A stretch of 62,186 bases of DNA from an uncultured Campylobacter sp. GTDB taxonomy: Bacteria > Campylobacterota > Campylobacteria > Campylobacterales > Campylobacteraceae. The position numbers were made by a program, and so were the translations under genes. Shown piece by piece: positions 36,266 through 44,646 of the stretch. Position 1 is the stretch's first letter. Each line of letters opens with the position of its first letter. Location: the NCBI RefSeq assembly GCF_938045775.1, contig NZ_CALIBH010000074.1:1-62186 (forward strand), in the 5' to 3' direction. A model generated the notes under the pieces. That model did no database searches. It was not told the origin of the DNA and saw nothing but the letters and a program-made list of their open reading frames with translations.

Positions 36266-36709
36266 TTAGAGCTTATTAAAAGAGGCGATTTTAGAAATTT
36301 CGCTCACAAAGCTCACGCGGTCAAATTTAAACTCAAGTCCATACTGCCAATCTTTGCGGCGCGGGTTTTTAAACTCGTAAAGCTTAACCGTCTCCGCTTC
36401 AAATTTAGCCTTAAGCGCGAGATACCAGCAGTCCCAGATCCCGCACGGACAACTCAGCAGCACGACATCTCGCTCATCTTGCGCCAAATCGGCTTCAAGC
36501 GCGGCGCGCAAAAATAGCTCCTCAAAATCGATCAAGCTCAAATAAGCATAGCTTCCCGCGATGCTAGCCTGCCCGTCCTTTGCGGCAAAGCTTTGCTCGC
36601 GCCGTTTAATCAGCTCGAGCAGAGGCTCGCCGTTTATCGCAACGACGACTTCGGTAAAGCTTTCACCCTCAATTTCGTAATCGTTTAGGTAAAATTTAAT
36701 GCTATCCAT
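36266..36709 (-). CDS. unknown protein with CxCGxxxC motif
   Basis: 147 residues, acidic, no signal or membrane segment. Central motif LLSCPCGIWDCWYLAL, a Cys cluster I have seen in small bacterial proteins of unknown role, some near toxin systems. It may bind zinc. Convergent with the barnase-barstar pair, but it has its own promoter region and no direct link is shown. Confidence 0.7.
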   Translation of the reverse strand: MDSIKFYLNDYEIEGESFTEVVVAINGEPLLELIKRREQSFAAKDGQASIAGSYAYLSLIDFEELFLRAALEADLAQDERDVVLLSCPCGIWDCWYLALKAKFEAETVKLYEFKNPRRKDWQYGLEFKFDRVSFVSEISKIASFNKL

Positions 36710-36920
36710 GCGGCAATCTCGCTAAATGATCTATTTTACGCCGTATTTGCACCGACCTGCTAAAATTTCAGCGCAGTTTAGCGAATTTGAAGTGAAATTC
36801 GGTTGAAGATCAAAAAATTCGCTGCTAAAGCGCAGATCAAATGGATATTTTGTAAAATTTAGGGATTTAGGGACTTATTTTTTAACGCACGCAAGCTCAA
36901 ATTTACAAAAAAAGCTAAAT

Positions 36921-37038
36921 TTGCGTAGATGAAAGAAGCAAAAATAAAAGGTTAAATTTTAGCGCAGATCAAAGAGATCGAAACGAGAGTTAAATTTCGC
37001 TATGGATAAAGAAGCAGAAACGAGGGGTTAAATTTAAT
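36921..37038. repeat. degenerate tandem repeat, about 39 bases x 3
   Basis: Three consecutive units (starts near 36921, 36961, 37000) each share GC-AGAT, AA(A/G)GA, GAAA and end in GTTAAATTT. It lies in a 365-base gap with no gene (36710-37075). Confidence 0.5.
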
Positions 37039-37068
37039 TCACTTTTTAGGGCGCTTAAATTTAACCCC
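37024..37068 (-). terminator. 14-bp perfect inverted repeat downstream of the MliC-like gene
   Basis: GGGGTTAAATTTAA (37024-37037) and TTAAATTTAACCCC (37055-37068) form a perfect 14-bp stem with a 17-base loop, eight bases past the stop of the minus-strand gene. The trailing sequence is only moderately T-rich. Confidence 0.55.
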
Positions 37069-37075
37069 GCCGCGG

Positions 37076-37453
37076 CTACATCATTTCGCCGTTTTTGTGC
37101 TCATATTCGGTGTAGGTTACCGGAATATCCTTCTTGCCTTTGCCCGGCGTGTACACTCCCTCTCCGCGTTTGAAAAGAAGCTCGATGCCTTCGGCGTTCG
37201 TAAGCATTATACCGCTTGCGGAAGCAGCGCGTTTGAGATTATGCTTTTTGCCTTTTTCGTCGGTTAGCACGCCCGTTGCGAACATATCGTTCGAACTAAG
37301 GCTGATGCGCTTATCTCCGGTCTCTCCAAGCAGAAATACGATCGTGTGCGTTACGGGCTCTTGCGTTTGCTGTGGAGCCGTATCGGCCTTAGGTTGGTTG
37401 CATCCGCTTAAAATCGCGATTGCCGCTAATGACGAGAATACAATTCGTCTCAT
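37076..37453 (-). CDS. lipoprotein resembling C-type lysozyme inhibitor (MliC-like)
   Basis: 125 residues with lipobox LSGC (Cys18). The C-terminal half has KHNLKRAASASGIMLT and LLFKRGEGVYTPG, similar in order and spacing to the MliC/PliC signature (SASG, then KGxxA near a Trp/Phe strand). The usual cysteine pair is missing, so this is a tentative assignment. A periplasmic lysozyme inhibitor would suit a host-associated bacterium. Divergent from gapA; RBS AAAGGAG. Confidence 0.55.
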   Translation of the reverse strand: MRRIVFSSLAAIAILSGCNQPKADTAPQQTQEPVTHTIVFLLGETGDKRISLSSNDMFATGVLTDEKGKKHNLKRAASASGIMLTNAEGIELLFKRGEGVYTPGKGKKDIPVTYTEYEHKNGEMM

Positions 37454-37590
37454 TTTTTCTCCTTTAAAAAAAGTTCGCGAATTATATAGCCAAAAAGTAA
37501 ATCCTAAATTTCGCGACTTTTTATTTAATCAAAGATTAACCCAAATTTAGTAAAATTCCAGCTGAAAACATCCCAAATAAGGAGAACCTT

Positions 37591-38595
37591 ATGGCAGTAA
37601 AAATCGCAATCAACGGCTTTGGAAGGATCGGTAGGTGCGCGGCTAGAATTGCGCTAAGCAGGGACGATGTAGAGCTTGTGGCGATCAACGATACCGCTAA
37701 ACGCGAGCTTACGAGATACCTGCTTCAATACGATACCGTTCACGGCGAGTTTCGTAAAAAAGTAGAAATTCTAAGCGACGAATGCATAGCCGTAGACGGC
37801 AAAAAAATCCGCGTCTATTCCACCAGAGAGCCTGCGGAGCTTGATTTTGCAGGCGATGGCGCAGAAGTTGTGCTTGAATGTACTGGTGCGTTTTTAACGA
37901 GCGAAAAATGCAAGCCGTTCATAGATAACGGTATCGGCGTAGTCGTAATGAGCGCGCCTGCCAAGGATGATACGCCTACTTTTGTAATCGGCGTTAATGA
38001 GGGCGCTTATGTAGGACAATGCGTCATTTCAAATGCTAGCTGCACCACTAACGGTCTGGCTCCGATTGCAAAAATTCTAGACGATGAGCTTGGTATCGAA
38101 AAGGGTCTGATGACGACGATTCATGCCTATACGCACGGACAGAGCCTAGTCGATGTAAAAGCCAAGGATTTTCGCCGTTCACGCGCCGCGGCTCTTAATA
38201 TCGCTCCGACCACGACGGGCGCGGCAAAAGCGATTAGTAAGGTACTTCCGCAGCTAAGCGGTAAGATGCACGGACAATCTGTGCGCGTGCCGGTGGCTAA
38301 CGTATCGATGGTTGATCTAACGGTGCTAACGCGCAAGCAGACGAGCGCCGAGGAGCTAAATGAAATTTTCCGTCGCTATGCCGCTAAAGAGATGAAAGGA
38401 ATTTTGCTCGTAGACGACGATAGCCGCGTCAGCAGCGATTTTTGTACTTCAGAATACTCCAGCATCGTAGCTAGCGACTGCACGCAGGTAATTGACGGTA
38501 ATCTTATAAAAGTGATGAGCTGGTATGACAACGAGTGGGGATATAGCGAGCGCCTCATCGATTTAGCCCTATATGCGGCAAAAAGAAGGAAATAA
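37591..38595 (+). CDS. gapA: glyceraldehyde-3-phosphate dehydrogenase
   Basis: NAD-dependent glycolytic enzyme; in Campylobacter it serves mainly gluconeogenesis. 334 residues: NGFGRIGR (8-15), Asp34 in INDTA for NAD preference, catalytic Cys151 in SNASCTTNGLAP, His178 in TTIHAYTH, and the C-terminal SWYDNEWGYSERL. RBS AAGGAGAACCTT. Forms an operon with pgk and tpiA. Codon use leans to AT as in strongly expressed genes. Confidence 0.97.
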   Translation: MAVKIAINGFGRIGRCAARIALSRDDVELVAINDTAKRELTRYLLQYDTVHGEFRKKVEILSDECIAVDGKKIRVYSTREPAELDFAGDGAEVVLECTGAFLTSEKCKPFIDNGIGVVVMSAPAKDDTPTFVIGVNEGAYVGQCVISNASCTTNGLAPIAKILDDELGIEKGLMTTIHAYTHGQSLVDVKAKDFRRSRAAALNIAPTTTGAAKAISKVLPQLSGKMHGQSVRVPVANVSMVDLTVLTRKQTSAEELNEIFRRYAAKEMKGILLVDDDSRVSSDFCTSEYSSIVASDCTQVIDGNLIKVMSWYDNEWGYSERLIDLALYAAKRRK

Positions 38596-38596
38596 G

Positions 38597-39808
38597 ATGG
38601 GCGAAATTCTTTCGATTAAAGATTTGAAATTTAAAGACGGCGCGCGCGTTTTTATCAGGTGTGATTTTAACGTGCCGATGGATGAGTTTTGCAATATTAC
38701 GGACGATCGTCGCATCCGTTCGTCTATCCCTACGATTAAATATTGCTTAGACGAGGGCTGCGCGGTAATTTTAGCCAGCCACTTAGGACGCCCGAAAAAC
38801 GGATACGAAGAAAGACTTAGCCTAAAGCCTGTGGTAAAGAGACTATCTAGGCTTTTGGAACGCGAGATAAAATTTGTCTCCGATGTCGCGGGCGAGGAGG
38901 CAGGAGCTGCGGTAAATTCGCTTAAAAAGGGCGAAGTGCTTTTGCTAGATAATCTGCGCTTTGAAAAGGGCGAGAGCAAAAACGACGAAGCACTAGCTAA
39001 GAGGCTTGCGAGCTACGCGGAATTTTATATCAACGATGCTTTTGGCGTATGCCACCGCGCGCATGCTTCGGTAGAGGCGATTACGAAATTCTACGATGAG
39101 GCGCATAAGGCGGCGGGATTTTTGCTGCTAAAAGAGATAAAATTTGCTAAAGACCTTATTAAAGATCCTGCGCGTCCTTTTGTAGCCGTAACGGGCGGCA
39201 GCAAAGTAAGCGGCAAGCTTCAGGCGCTTAAAAATTTACTTCCTAAAGTCGATAAGCTCATCATCGGAGGCGGCATGGCGTTTACGTTTTTAAAAGCCGT
39301 CGGATATGACATCGGCAAATCTTTACTCGAAGAGGATCTAATCGAGGAAGCAAAAAATATTCTCCGCAATGCTCGCGAGCTTGGGGTTAAAATTTATATC
39401 CCCGTCGATGCCGTCGCAGCTCCGCAATGCTCGCAAGATGCCGTTACAAAAAAGGTTACCGTCCAAGAAATTCCAAGCGATTGGATGGGACTAGATATCG
39501 GACCTGCGACCGTAGCGCTTTTTAAAGAAGCCTTAGACGATGCACAAACGATCTGGTGGAACGGACCGATGGGGGTTTTTGAGATCGATAAATTCGCTCG
39601 TGGCAGCCTGCATATATCGCACGCGATCGCAGATAGCGACGCCACGACCGTAGTGGGCGGTGGCGATACTGCAGATGTCGTCGAACGCGCAGGCAACGCT
39701 GATGATATGACTTTTATTTCTACCGGAGGCGGCGCGAGCTTAGAACTCATCGAGGGCAAGGAGCTGCCGGGCGTGCGAGTGCTTACTGCTAAAACGGAGC
39801 TGCGATGA
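38597..39808 (+). CDS. pgk: phosphoglycerate kinase
   Basis: 403 residues from ATG 38597, one base after the gapA stop. RCDFNVPMDE, LASHLGRPK, LLDNLRFEKGE, HRAHAS, the ATP site TGGSKVSGKL and DTADVVERAGNADDMTFISTGGGASLE are all in order. The end overlaps the tpiA ATG by four bases. Confidence 0.96.
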   Translation: MGEILSIKDLKFKDGARVFIRCDFNVPMDEFCNITDDRRIRSSIPTIKYCLDEGCAVILASHLGRPKNGYEERLSLKPVVKRLSRLLEREIKFVSDVAGEEAGAAVNSLKKGEVLLLDNLRFEKGESKNDEALAKRLASYAEFYINDAFGVCHRAHASVEAITKFYDEAHKAAGFLLLKEIKFAKDLIKDPARPFVAVTGGSKVSGKLQALKNLLPKVDKLIIGGGMAFTFLKAVGYDIGKSLLEEDLIEEAKNILRNARELGVKIYIPVDAVAAPQCSQDAVTKKVTVQEIPSDWMGLDIGPATVALFKEALDDAQTIWWNGPMGVFEIDKFARGSLHISHAIADSDATTVVGGGDTADVVERAGNADDMTFISTGGGASLELIEGKELPGVRVLTAKTELR

Positions 39809-40500
39809 TACTGGCGGCGAATCTTAAATGCAACCATACTCGCGCTAGTTTTGAGCAGTACGCTAAAGCTTTAGATGAAGGCTTAGCGGGCGGAATTTCG
39901 CGCGAAGATGAAATTTTGGTTTTTCCTCCCGCTAGCGCATTTTGCGCGAGGGCAAAAAATTTCATCCAAGGCGCGCAAAATTTCTATCCTGCCGCGCACG
40001 GCAGCTTTACGGGCGAGATCGGCGGCGATATGCTGGCGGAATTTGACATCAAAACCGTTCTTATTGGGCATAGCGAGCGGCGCACTATTTTGGGCGAGAG
40101 CGCGGAGCTGATAAGAGAGAAATTCAGTTTTGCCGCGGCGCAGGGCTGGCGCATCGTTTTTTGCGTCGGAGAGGACGAGGTGGCATTTGCGCAAAACCGC
40201 AGCGAGGAGTTTGTAGCGACACAGCTTGAGGGTATCGATCTGAAATATCCGAGCTTAGTACTAGCCTACGAGCCCGTCTGGGCGATCGGCACTGGCAGAA
40301 GCGCGCAGTGCGAGCAGATCGAAAGAATGCTAAATTTCTTGCGTGCTAAAAGCCCCGCGCCGCTACTTTACGGCGGCAGCGTGAATGCTGAAAATATCGC
40401 AAAAATTTGCGCGATAAGAGGTTGCGACGGGGTGCTGGTGGGTACGGCGAGCTGGGACGCCTCTAGCTTTTTGGAACTTATTAGCGCGTCATCTCGCTGA
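39805..40500 (+). CDS. tpiA: triosephosphate isomerase
   Basis: 231 residues, slightly short as in epsilonproteobacteria. AANLKCNHT (substrate Lys), VLIGHSERR (catalytic His), VLAYEPVWAIGTGR (catalytic Glu, then loop 6) and YGGSVNAENI (phosphate site). Four-base overlap with pgk (ATGA). Last gene of the gapA operon. Confidence 0.96.
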   Translation: MILAANLKCNHTRASFEQYAKALDEGLAGGISREDEILVFPPASAFCARAKNFIQGAQNFYPAAHGSFTGEIGGDMLAEFDIKTVLIGHSERRTILGESAELIREKFSFAAAQGWRIVFCVGEDEVAFAQNRSEEFVATQLEGIDLKYPSLVLAYEPVWAIGTGRSAQCEQIERMLNFLRAKSPAPLLYGGSVNAENIAKICAIRGCDGVLVGTASWDASSFLELISASSR

Positions 40501-40517
40501 CGTCTTTAAATGATTTC

Positions 40518-40575
40518 GTAAATTTCGCCCTGCGACAGGCTACATGCCTAGTCTTGGGACGAAATTTACTTCTTC
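40518..40575 (+). terminator. branched hairpin after tpiA
   Basis: GTAAATTTCG (40518-40527) pairs perfectly with CGAAATTTAC (40560-40569); inside it AGGC/GCCT forms a second hairpin. A pyrimidine/T-rich run follows. The remainder to 40932 has no gene. Confidence 0.5.
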
Positions 40576-40932
40576 TATTTATAGCTACAAGCGTAGCGAA
40601 GTAGAAAACATTTAAATCCGCCTAGCGATATTTCCGCTTGTCGATTTATGTTTAGAATTTGACATTTTATTAAATTTGGATTGCAAAATTTTAGGTCGCC
40701 TAGTCTAGCTTCGCGATACTACCGCTATCGAATTGCGTTTAAAATTTGGCGTTTCGCGAGATTTTGCGAATTTTAATTTGTAGAATTTTAAGTCAAATTG
40801 CGAAGGATTTTTCGCTTAGTCAAGGCAAAATTTAAAAAATAAGCGGAGCGAACATATGGTTCGTGAGCATTATTTTTTAAATTTTAACGCAGAATAAGTA
40901 GAAAAAGCCAAGCAAAATAGAAAGGAGAAATA
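40570..40932. other. non-coding gap before fabI
   Basis: About 360 bases, AT-rich, multiple AAAATTT motifs, no ORF with a ribosome site. The fabI promoter is expected near the end but not clearly recognisable. Confidence 0.45.
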
Positions 40933-41760
40933 ATGATTTTAAAAGGAAAAAAAGGCCTCATCGTCGGCGTCGCTAACGCCAAATCCATCGCTTACGGCAT
41001 CGCCGAAGCTTGTCACGAGCAGGGTGCGCAGATGGCGTTTACCTACCTAAACGACGCGCTAAAAAAACGCGTAGAGCCGATCGCGAAGGAGTTTGGCAGC
41101 AAATTCGTCTATGAGCTTGACGTAAACAACCAAGCCCACCTAGACGGCCTTGCGGATCGCATTAAAGCAGACCTCGGCGAGATAGATTTCGTCGTGCATG
41201 CGGTAGCCTATGCGCCAAAAGAAGCTCTTGAGGGCGAGTTTGTAAACACGAGCAAAGAAGCCTTTGACATCGCGATGGGTACGAGCGTGTATTCGCTGCT
41301 AAGCCTTACTCGCGCGGTGCTGCCGGTGCTAAAAGAGGGCGGCTCGGTGCTCACGCTAACTTACCTCGGAGGGCCAAAATTCGTGCCTCACTACAACGTA
41401 ATGGGCGTCGCAAAAGCGGCTCTTGAAAGCTCGGTGCGCTACCTCGCACACGACCTTGGCGTGCGCGGTATCCGCGTAAATGCGATCAGCGCGGGCCCGA
41501 TCAAAACGCTTGCCGCAAGCGGCATAGGCGATTTTAGGATGATTTTACGCTACAACGAAGTAAATAGCCCGCTAAAACGCAACGTCACGACGCATGACGT
41601 CGGCAACAGCGCGATGTACCTACTTAGCGATCTAGCCAGCGGCGTGACCGGCGAGGTGCACTACGTCGACTGCGGCTACAACATCATGGGCATGGGCGAC
41701 GTGGCGACCGACGAGCAGGGCAGGACGATTCTAGCTTGGGATGCGGCTAAGACCGAGTAA
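40933..41760 (+). CDS. fabI: FabI, enoyl-ACP reductase (NADH)
   Basis: Final reduction of fatty acid elongation. 275 residues of the divergent SDR type: GVANAKSIAYGIAEAC (cofactor), HAVAYAPKEAL, LTYLGGPKFVPHYNVMGVAK with catalytic Tyr and Lys, and NAISAGPIKTLAASGI. RBS AAAGGAG. Target class of triclosan. Separate from the fabG-accA block. Confidence 0.96.
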   Translation: MILKGKKGLIVGVANAKSIAYGIAEACHEQGAQMAFTYLNDALKKRVEPIAKEFGSKFVYELDVNNQAHLDGLADRIKADLGEIDFVVHAVAYAPKEALEGEFVNTSKEAFDIAMGTSVYSLLSLTRAVLPVLKEGGSVLTLTYLGGPKFVPHYNVMGVAKAALESSVRYLAHDLGVRGIRVNAISAGPIKTLAASGIGDFRMILRYNEVNSPLKRNVTTHDVGNSAMYLLSDLASGVTGEVHYVDCGYNIMGMGDVATDEQGRTILAWDAAKTE

Positions 41761-41766
41761 AGCGGC

Positions 41767-42129
41767 GTGCAAAAAGGGCAAAATTTGACGCGCGCGATTT
41801 TTTACGACGATAGTCATAGACGGATAGCAGAGGGCGGTATAGAGGGCATCGCCGCCGTTTTGCGAGGTGATGACGAGGCCGAGAAAGCCTCGCTTCTATT
41901 GTGTCTAGATTATTACCTTGATCCCTACTACGGCTGCACGCTGGCGCATGAGAGCGAAATTTTCGCCCTTTTGCAGGAGCTGCTTCTGAGCGAGCGCTCG
42001 CAAGCGATCAGAGACGATATTTTGTAGCTTCTGGGCGATTACTGCGGCGATTTTAGCGTGCTGCGAAGCGGGATTTGCGAGGTGTCCGGCGAGCTTTTGC
42101 CCGACATCGAGCGCTTGATCGAAGGATAA
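41767..42129 (+). pseudogene. unknown gene split by an in-frame amber codon
   Basis: From GTG 41767 the frame reads to TAG 42025-42027 (86 residues, ending RSQAIRDDIL) and then continues open for 33 codons (LLGDYCGDFSVLRSG...IERLIEG) to TAA 42127-42129. The two halves look like one acidic, helical protein of about 120 residues; a CAG-to-TAG change (Gln to stop) would explain it. Weak ribosome site. No family recognised; the all-helical, Leu/Asp/Glu-rich character recalls small immunity-type proteins. Confidence 0.65.
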
Positions 42130-42308
42130 ATTTAACGACCGGCACGCTTTTGTGCGCGGTAATTGCGTCGCGGCGAGCGGTAGCGAAATTTGCCGCGCCT
42201 CTGCATACGCCCCTTTTTGCTGCGAAAATACGGCAGCGTAAAATTTTAAGATTGAAAGCGGCGATGAGAACCTCGGATGAGCGAGGAGATCAATTAGGCG
42301 CGTACATA

Positions 42309-42350
42309 AAAACGGCATGGAGATAGAGGATTATTTCAGAGCCGTTTTTT
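42309..42350 (+). terminator. possible terminator before the exonuclease gene
   Basis: AAAACGGC (42309-42316) and GCCGTTTT (42341-42348) with a run of six T. The 24-base loop is long, so efficiency is uncertain. Confidence 0.4.
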
Positions 42351-42385
42351 GAAAAAAGCGGTAAAAGCCGCTAGAAAGGAGCTTA

Positions 42386-43750
42386 ATGAAAAAGGATTAT
42401 ATCTGCGTATTCGACTGCGAGACGATCCCCGACGTAGCGGCGCTGGTGCGGGTGCTGGATGAGGACGCGATCGCGGGCTGCTTCGAGCCTTTCGATAAAA
42501 AAAGCTTCGCAAAGCTTCTTGACGCGCAGCTCTCGCAAAAGATCGGAGGCGAGAAGCAAAACGCGTCTTTAAATTTTGCTGTAAATTCGGCAGAGCAGAA
42601 TTCTAAAATAGAAAATTCCGAGCAAAATTCCGCGCCGCAAAGCTTTACGCAGCAAGACGTCGCGCCTCAAAGCTTTGCGAGTGAAAATTCCGCTGAAAAT
42701 CTCGCGCAGAGAAATTTTACGAGCGAAAATTCCATGTCGCAAAATACGGCGCCGAAAAATTCCGCATCGCTAAATTTAACCTACGATGATACCGCGCCTC
42801 AAAGCTCCGCAGCACAGTGCGTCGCGGTAGAAAATTCCGCGCTCCGAAGCCCTGTGCCTCAGAATTTCGCAGCGGAAAGCTCTACGCTACAAAGCTCCGC
42901 ATCCCAAAGCTCAAATAGCGAAAATCTCGCTTCAAATTCCGTGCAAGATCCCGCATTAAACGCGCTAAATTTTAAAATTTACGGCGAGCAGCCGATCTTT
43001 AACGCGGATAAAAGCAAAATTTTAAACCACAAATTGCTCTCGCTTAGGGCGATGGAGATTTTCAAAGAAAAAACCGGCAGCGAATTCCTACCCGTCTGCT
43101 TCCACCGCGTCGTTAGCATTAGCGCCGTGATGGCGGACGGATTCGGCAGGTTTTTGCGCGTCTCGACGCTTGATGGCGATAACGAGCGCGATAAAATCGC
43201 AAAATTCCTAACCTTCATCGAGGATTTTAATCCGCGGCTCGTGAGCTTCAACGGGCGCGGGTTTGATCTGCCGATGATTATGGCGCGCGCGATGTGCTAT
43301 GATCTAAGCGCCGCGGCGTATTTTGAGACGAACGATCGCGATAACAACAAGAGCAAATGGGAGAACTACCGCAGCCGCTACGACGGGCGGTTTCATCTGG
43401 ATCTGCTTGATCACATCAGCGATTTTGGCGCCGTTCGCGGGCTCAAGCTCGATCATATCTGCGCTAGCGTGGGCCTTCCTGGCAAATACGACGTGCACGG
43501 CGATCAGGTTCTGCAGTTGTATTACGCAGGCGAGCAGGCCAAGATCGACGAGTACTGCAGATCCGACGTGCTCAACACCTACTGGCTATTTTTGAAATAC
43601 GAACTTTTGCGCGGCAAGATCACCAAGGACGACTATCTAAATTACATCGCGGTGATGGGCGAATTTTTGCAAAAAGAGAGCGCGGGCATGAGCTACACGC
43701 CCGTTTTTTGCGACTTTATAGAAAGGGAGCTAGCGGCATATGCGAAGTGA
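42386..43750 (+). CDS. DEDD-family 3'-5' exonuclease (PolB-exonuclease-like) with low-complexity insert
   Basis: Predicted 3'-5' exonuclease of the DnaQ/PolB-like fold. Exo I motif YICVFDCETIPD (Asp10, Glu12), Exo II FNPRLVSFNGRGFDLPMIM, and a C-terminal Exo III-type region DEYCRSDVLNTYWLF. Residues about 55-195 are an Asn/Ser/Ala/Gln-rich insert (QNSAPQSFTQQ, ENSAENLAQRN, QSSASQSSNSEN) between Exo I and the rest. Without it the protein is about 310 residues, close to the family. RBS AAAGGAG. The end overlaps the ligase gene by 11 bases. Confidence 0.85.
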   Translation: MKKDYICVFDCETIPDVAALVRVLDEDAIAGCFEPFDKKSFAKLLDAQLSQKIGGEKQNASLNFAVNSAEQNSKIENSEQNSAPQSFTQQDVAPQSFASENSAENLAQRNFTSENSMSQNTAPKNSASLNLTYDDTAPQSSAAQCVAVENSALRSPVPQNFAAESSTLQSSASQSSNSENLASNSVQDPALNALNFKIYGEQPIFNADKSKILNHKLLSLRAMEIFKEKTGSEFLPVCFHRVVSISAVMADGFGRFLRVSTLDGDNERDKIAKFLTFIEDFNPRLVSFNGRGFDLPMIMARAMCYDLSAAAYFETNDRDNNKSKWENYRSRYDGRFHLDLLDHISDFGAVRGLKLDHICASVGLPGKYDVHGDQVLQLYYAGEQAKIDEYCRSDVLNTYWLFLKYELLRGKITKDDYLNYIAVMGEFLQKESAGMSYTPVFCDFIERELAAYAK

Positions 43751-44594
43751 AATTTTTAAAATTTTAAAAGGCGCGGTTTTTTGCGCGCTGTTTTTGCTCT
43801 GCGGCGCGGTTGCGGATGAGGCTAAATTTAAACCGATGCTGCTTAAAGAGTACGTCCCGGGTATGAATATCACGGGCTGGGTGATTAGCGAGAAGCTAGA
43901 CGGCGTGCGCGCGATCTGGGACGGCAAAAATCTGCGCTCCAGACGCGGCAAGATCATAAACGCCCCCGAGGGCTGGAGCGCGGGCTTTCCGCCGTTTTTC
44001 GTGGACGGCGAGCTATACACGGCGCGCGGAGAGTTTGAACAGCTCGTCTCGATCGTCTCTTCTAGCGTGCCCGATGAGCGGTGGAGTAGGGTAAAATTTT
44101 ACGCGTTTGACCTGCCGAAGGAGCAGAAAAACCTTAGCGCGAAGATGGAAATTTTAAGAAATTTTATCGCCTCAAGCGGCGCGCAAAATTTACTCATCGT
44201 GCAGCAAACTCCGGTAAGCACGCACGCAGACGTGCAGGCGTATTTTGATCGCGTCATCGCAGCAGGCGGCGAAGGCGTCGTGCTGCGCGATCCAAACGCG
44301 CTTTATGAGAGCGGGCGCAGCGATAAAATTTTAAAATACAAAAAGACGCACGATAGCGATTGCAAGGTCGTAAAAATCAACCCGGGCTACGGCAAAAACG
44401 AGGGCAAGATGGGCTCGCTTAGCTGTGTAGATCTACGTAGCGGGGCGAAATTTAAAGTAGGCACGGGCTTTAGCGACGAGATGCGTGCAAATCCGCCTAA
44501 AGTAGGCACGATCATCACCTATCAATACCAAAATTTAACCCGCGAGAAAAAGCCGCGCTTCCCCGTATTTTTGCGCGTGCGACCAGCGATTTAA
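43740..44594 (+). CDS. exported ATP-dependent DNA ligase
   Basis: 284-residue minimal DNA ligase with a signal peptide (VFCALFLLCGAVADEA). Adenylation motif I EKLDGVRAIWDG (Lys nucleophile), motif III FFVDGELY, motif IV GGEGVVLRDP and motif V KILKYKK, followed by a short OB domain. The class resembles Campylobacter Cj1669c and LigE-type periplasmic ligases, possibly acting on incoming DNA during natural transformation. Start overlaps the exonuclease end by 11 bases. Confidence 0.92.
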   Translation: MRSEIFKILKGAVFCALFLLCGAVADEAKFKPMLLKEYVPGMNITGWVISEKLDGVRAIWDGKNLRSRRGKIINAPEGWSAGFPPFFVDGELYTARGEFEQLVSIVSSSVPDERWSRVKFYAFDLPKEQKNLSAKMEILRNFIASSGAQNLLIVQQTPVSTHADVQAYFDRVIAAGGEGVVLRDPNALYESGRSDKILKYKKTHDSDCKVVKINPGYGKNEGKMGSLSCVDLRSGAKFKVGTGFSDEMRANPPKVGTIITYQYQNLTREKKPRFPVFLRVRPAI

Positions 44595-44646
44595 TCTAAG
44601 GGGCTATAATCGCATATTTTGATAAATTTGATCCGAAGGAGAATAG

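Noticed and set aside
36900..37075. Possible CRISPR array from the ~39-base repeats
   Set aside because: Units are directly adjacent and degenerate, without spacers; no cas genes.
42075..42326. 83-codon ORF after the amber-split gene
   Set aside because: Arg/Ala-rich shadow without ribosome site, overlapping the end of the split gene in another frame.
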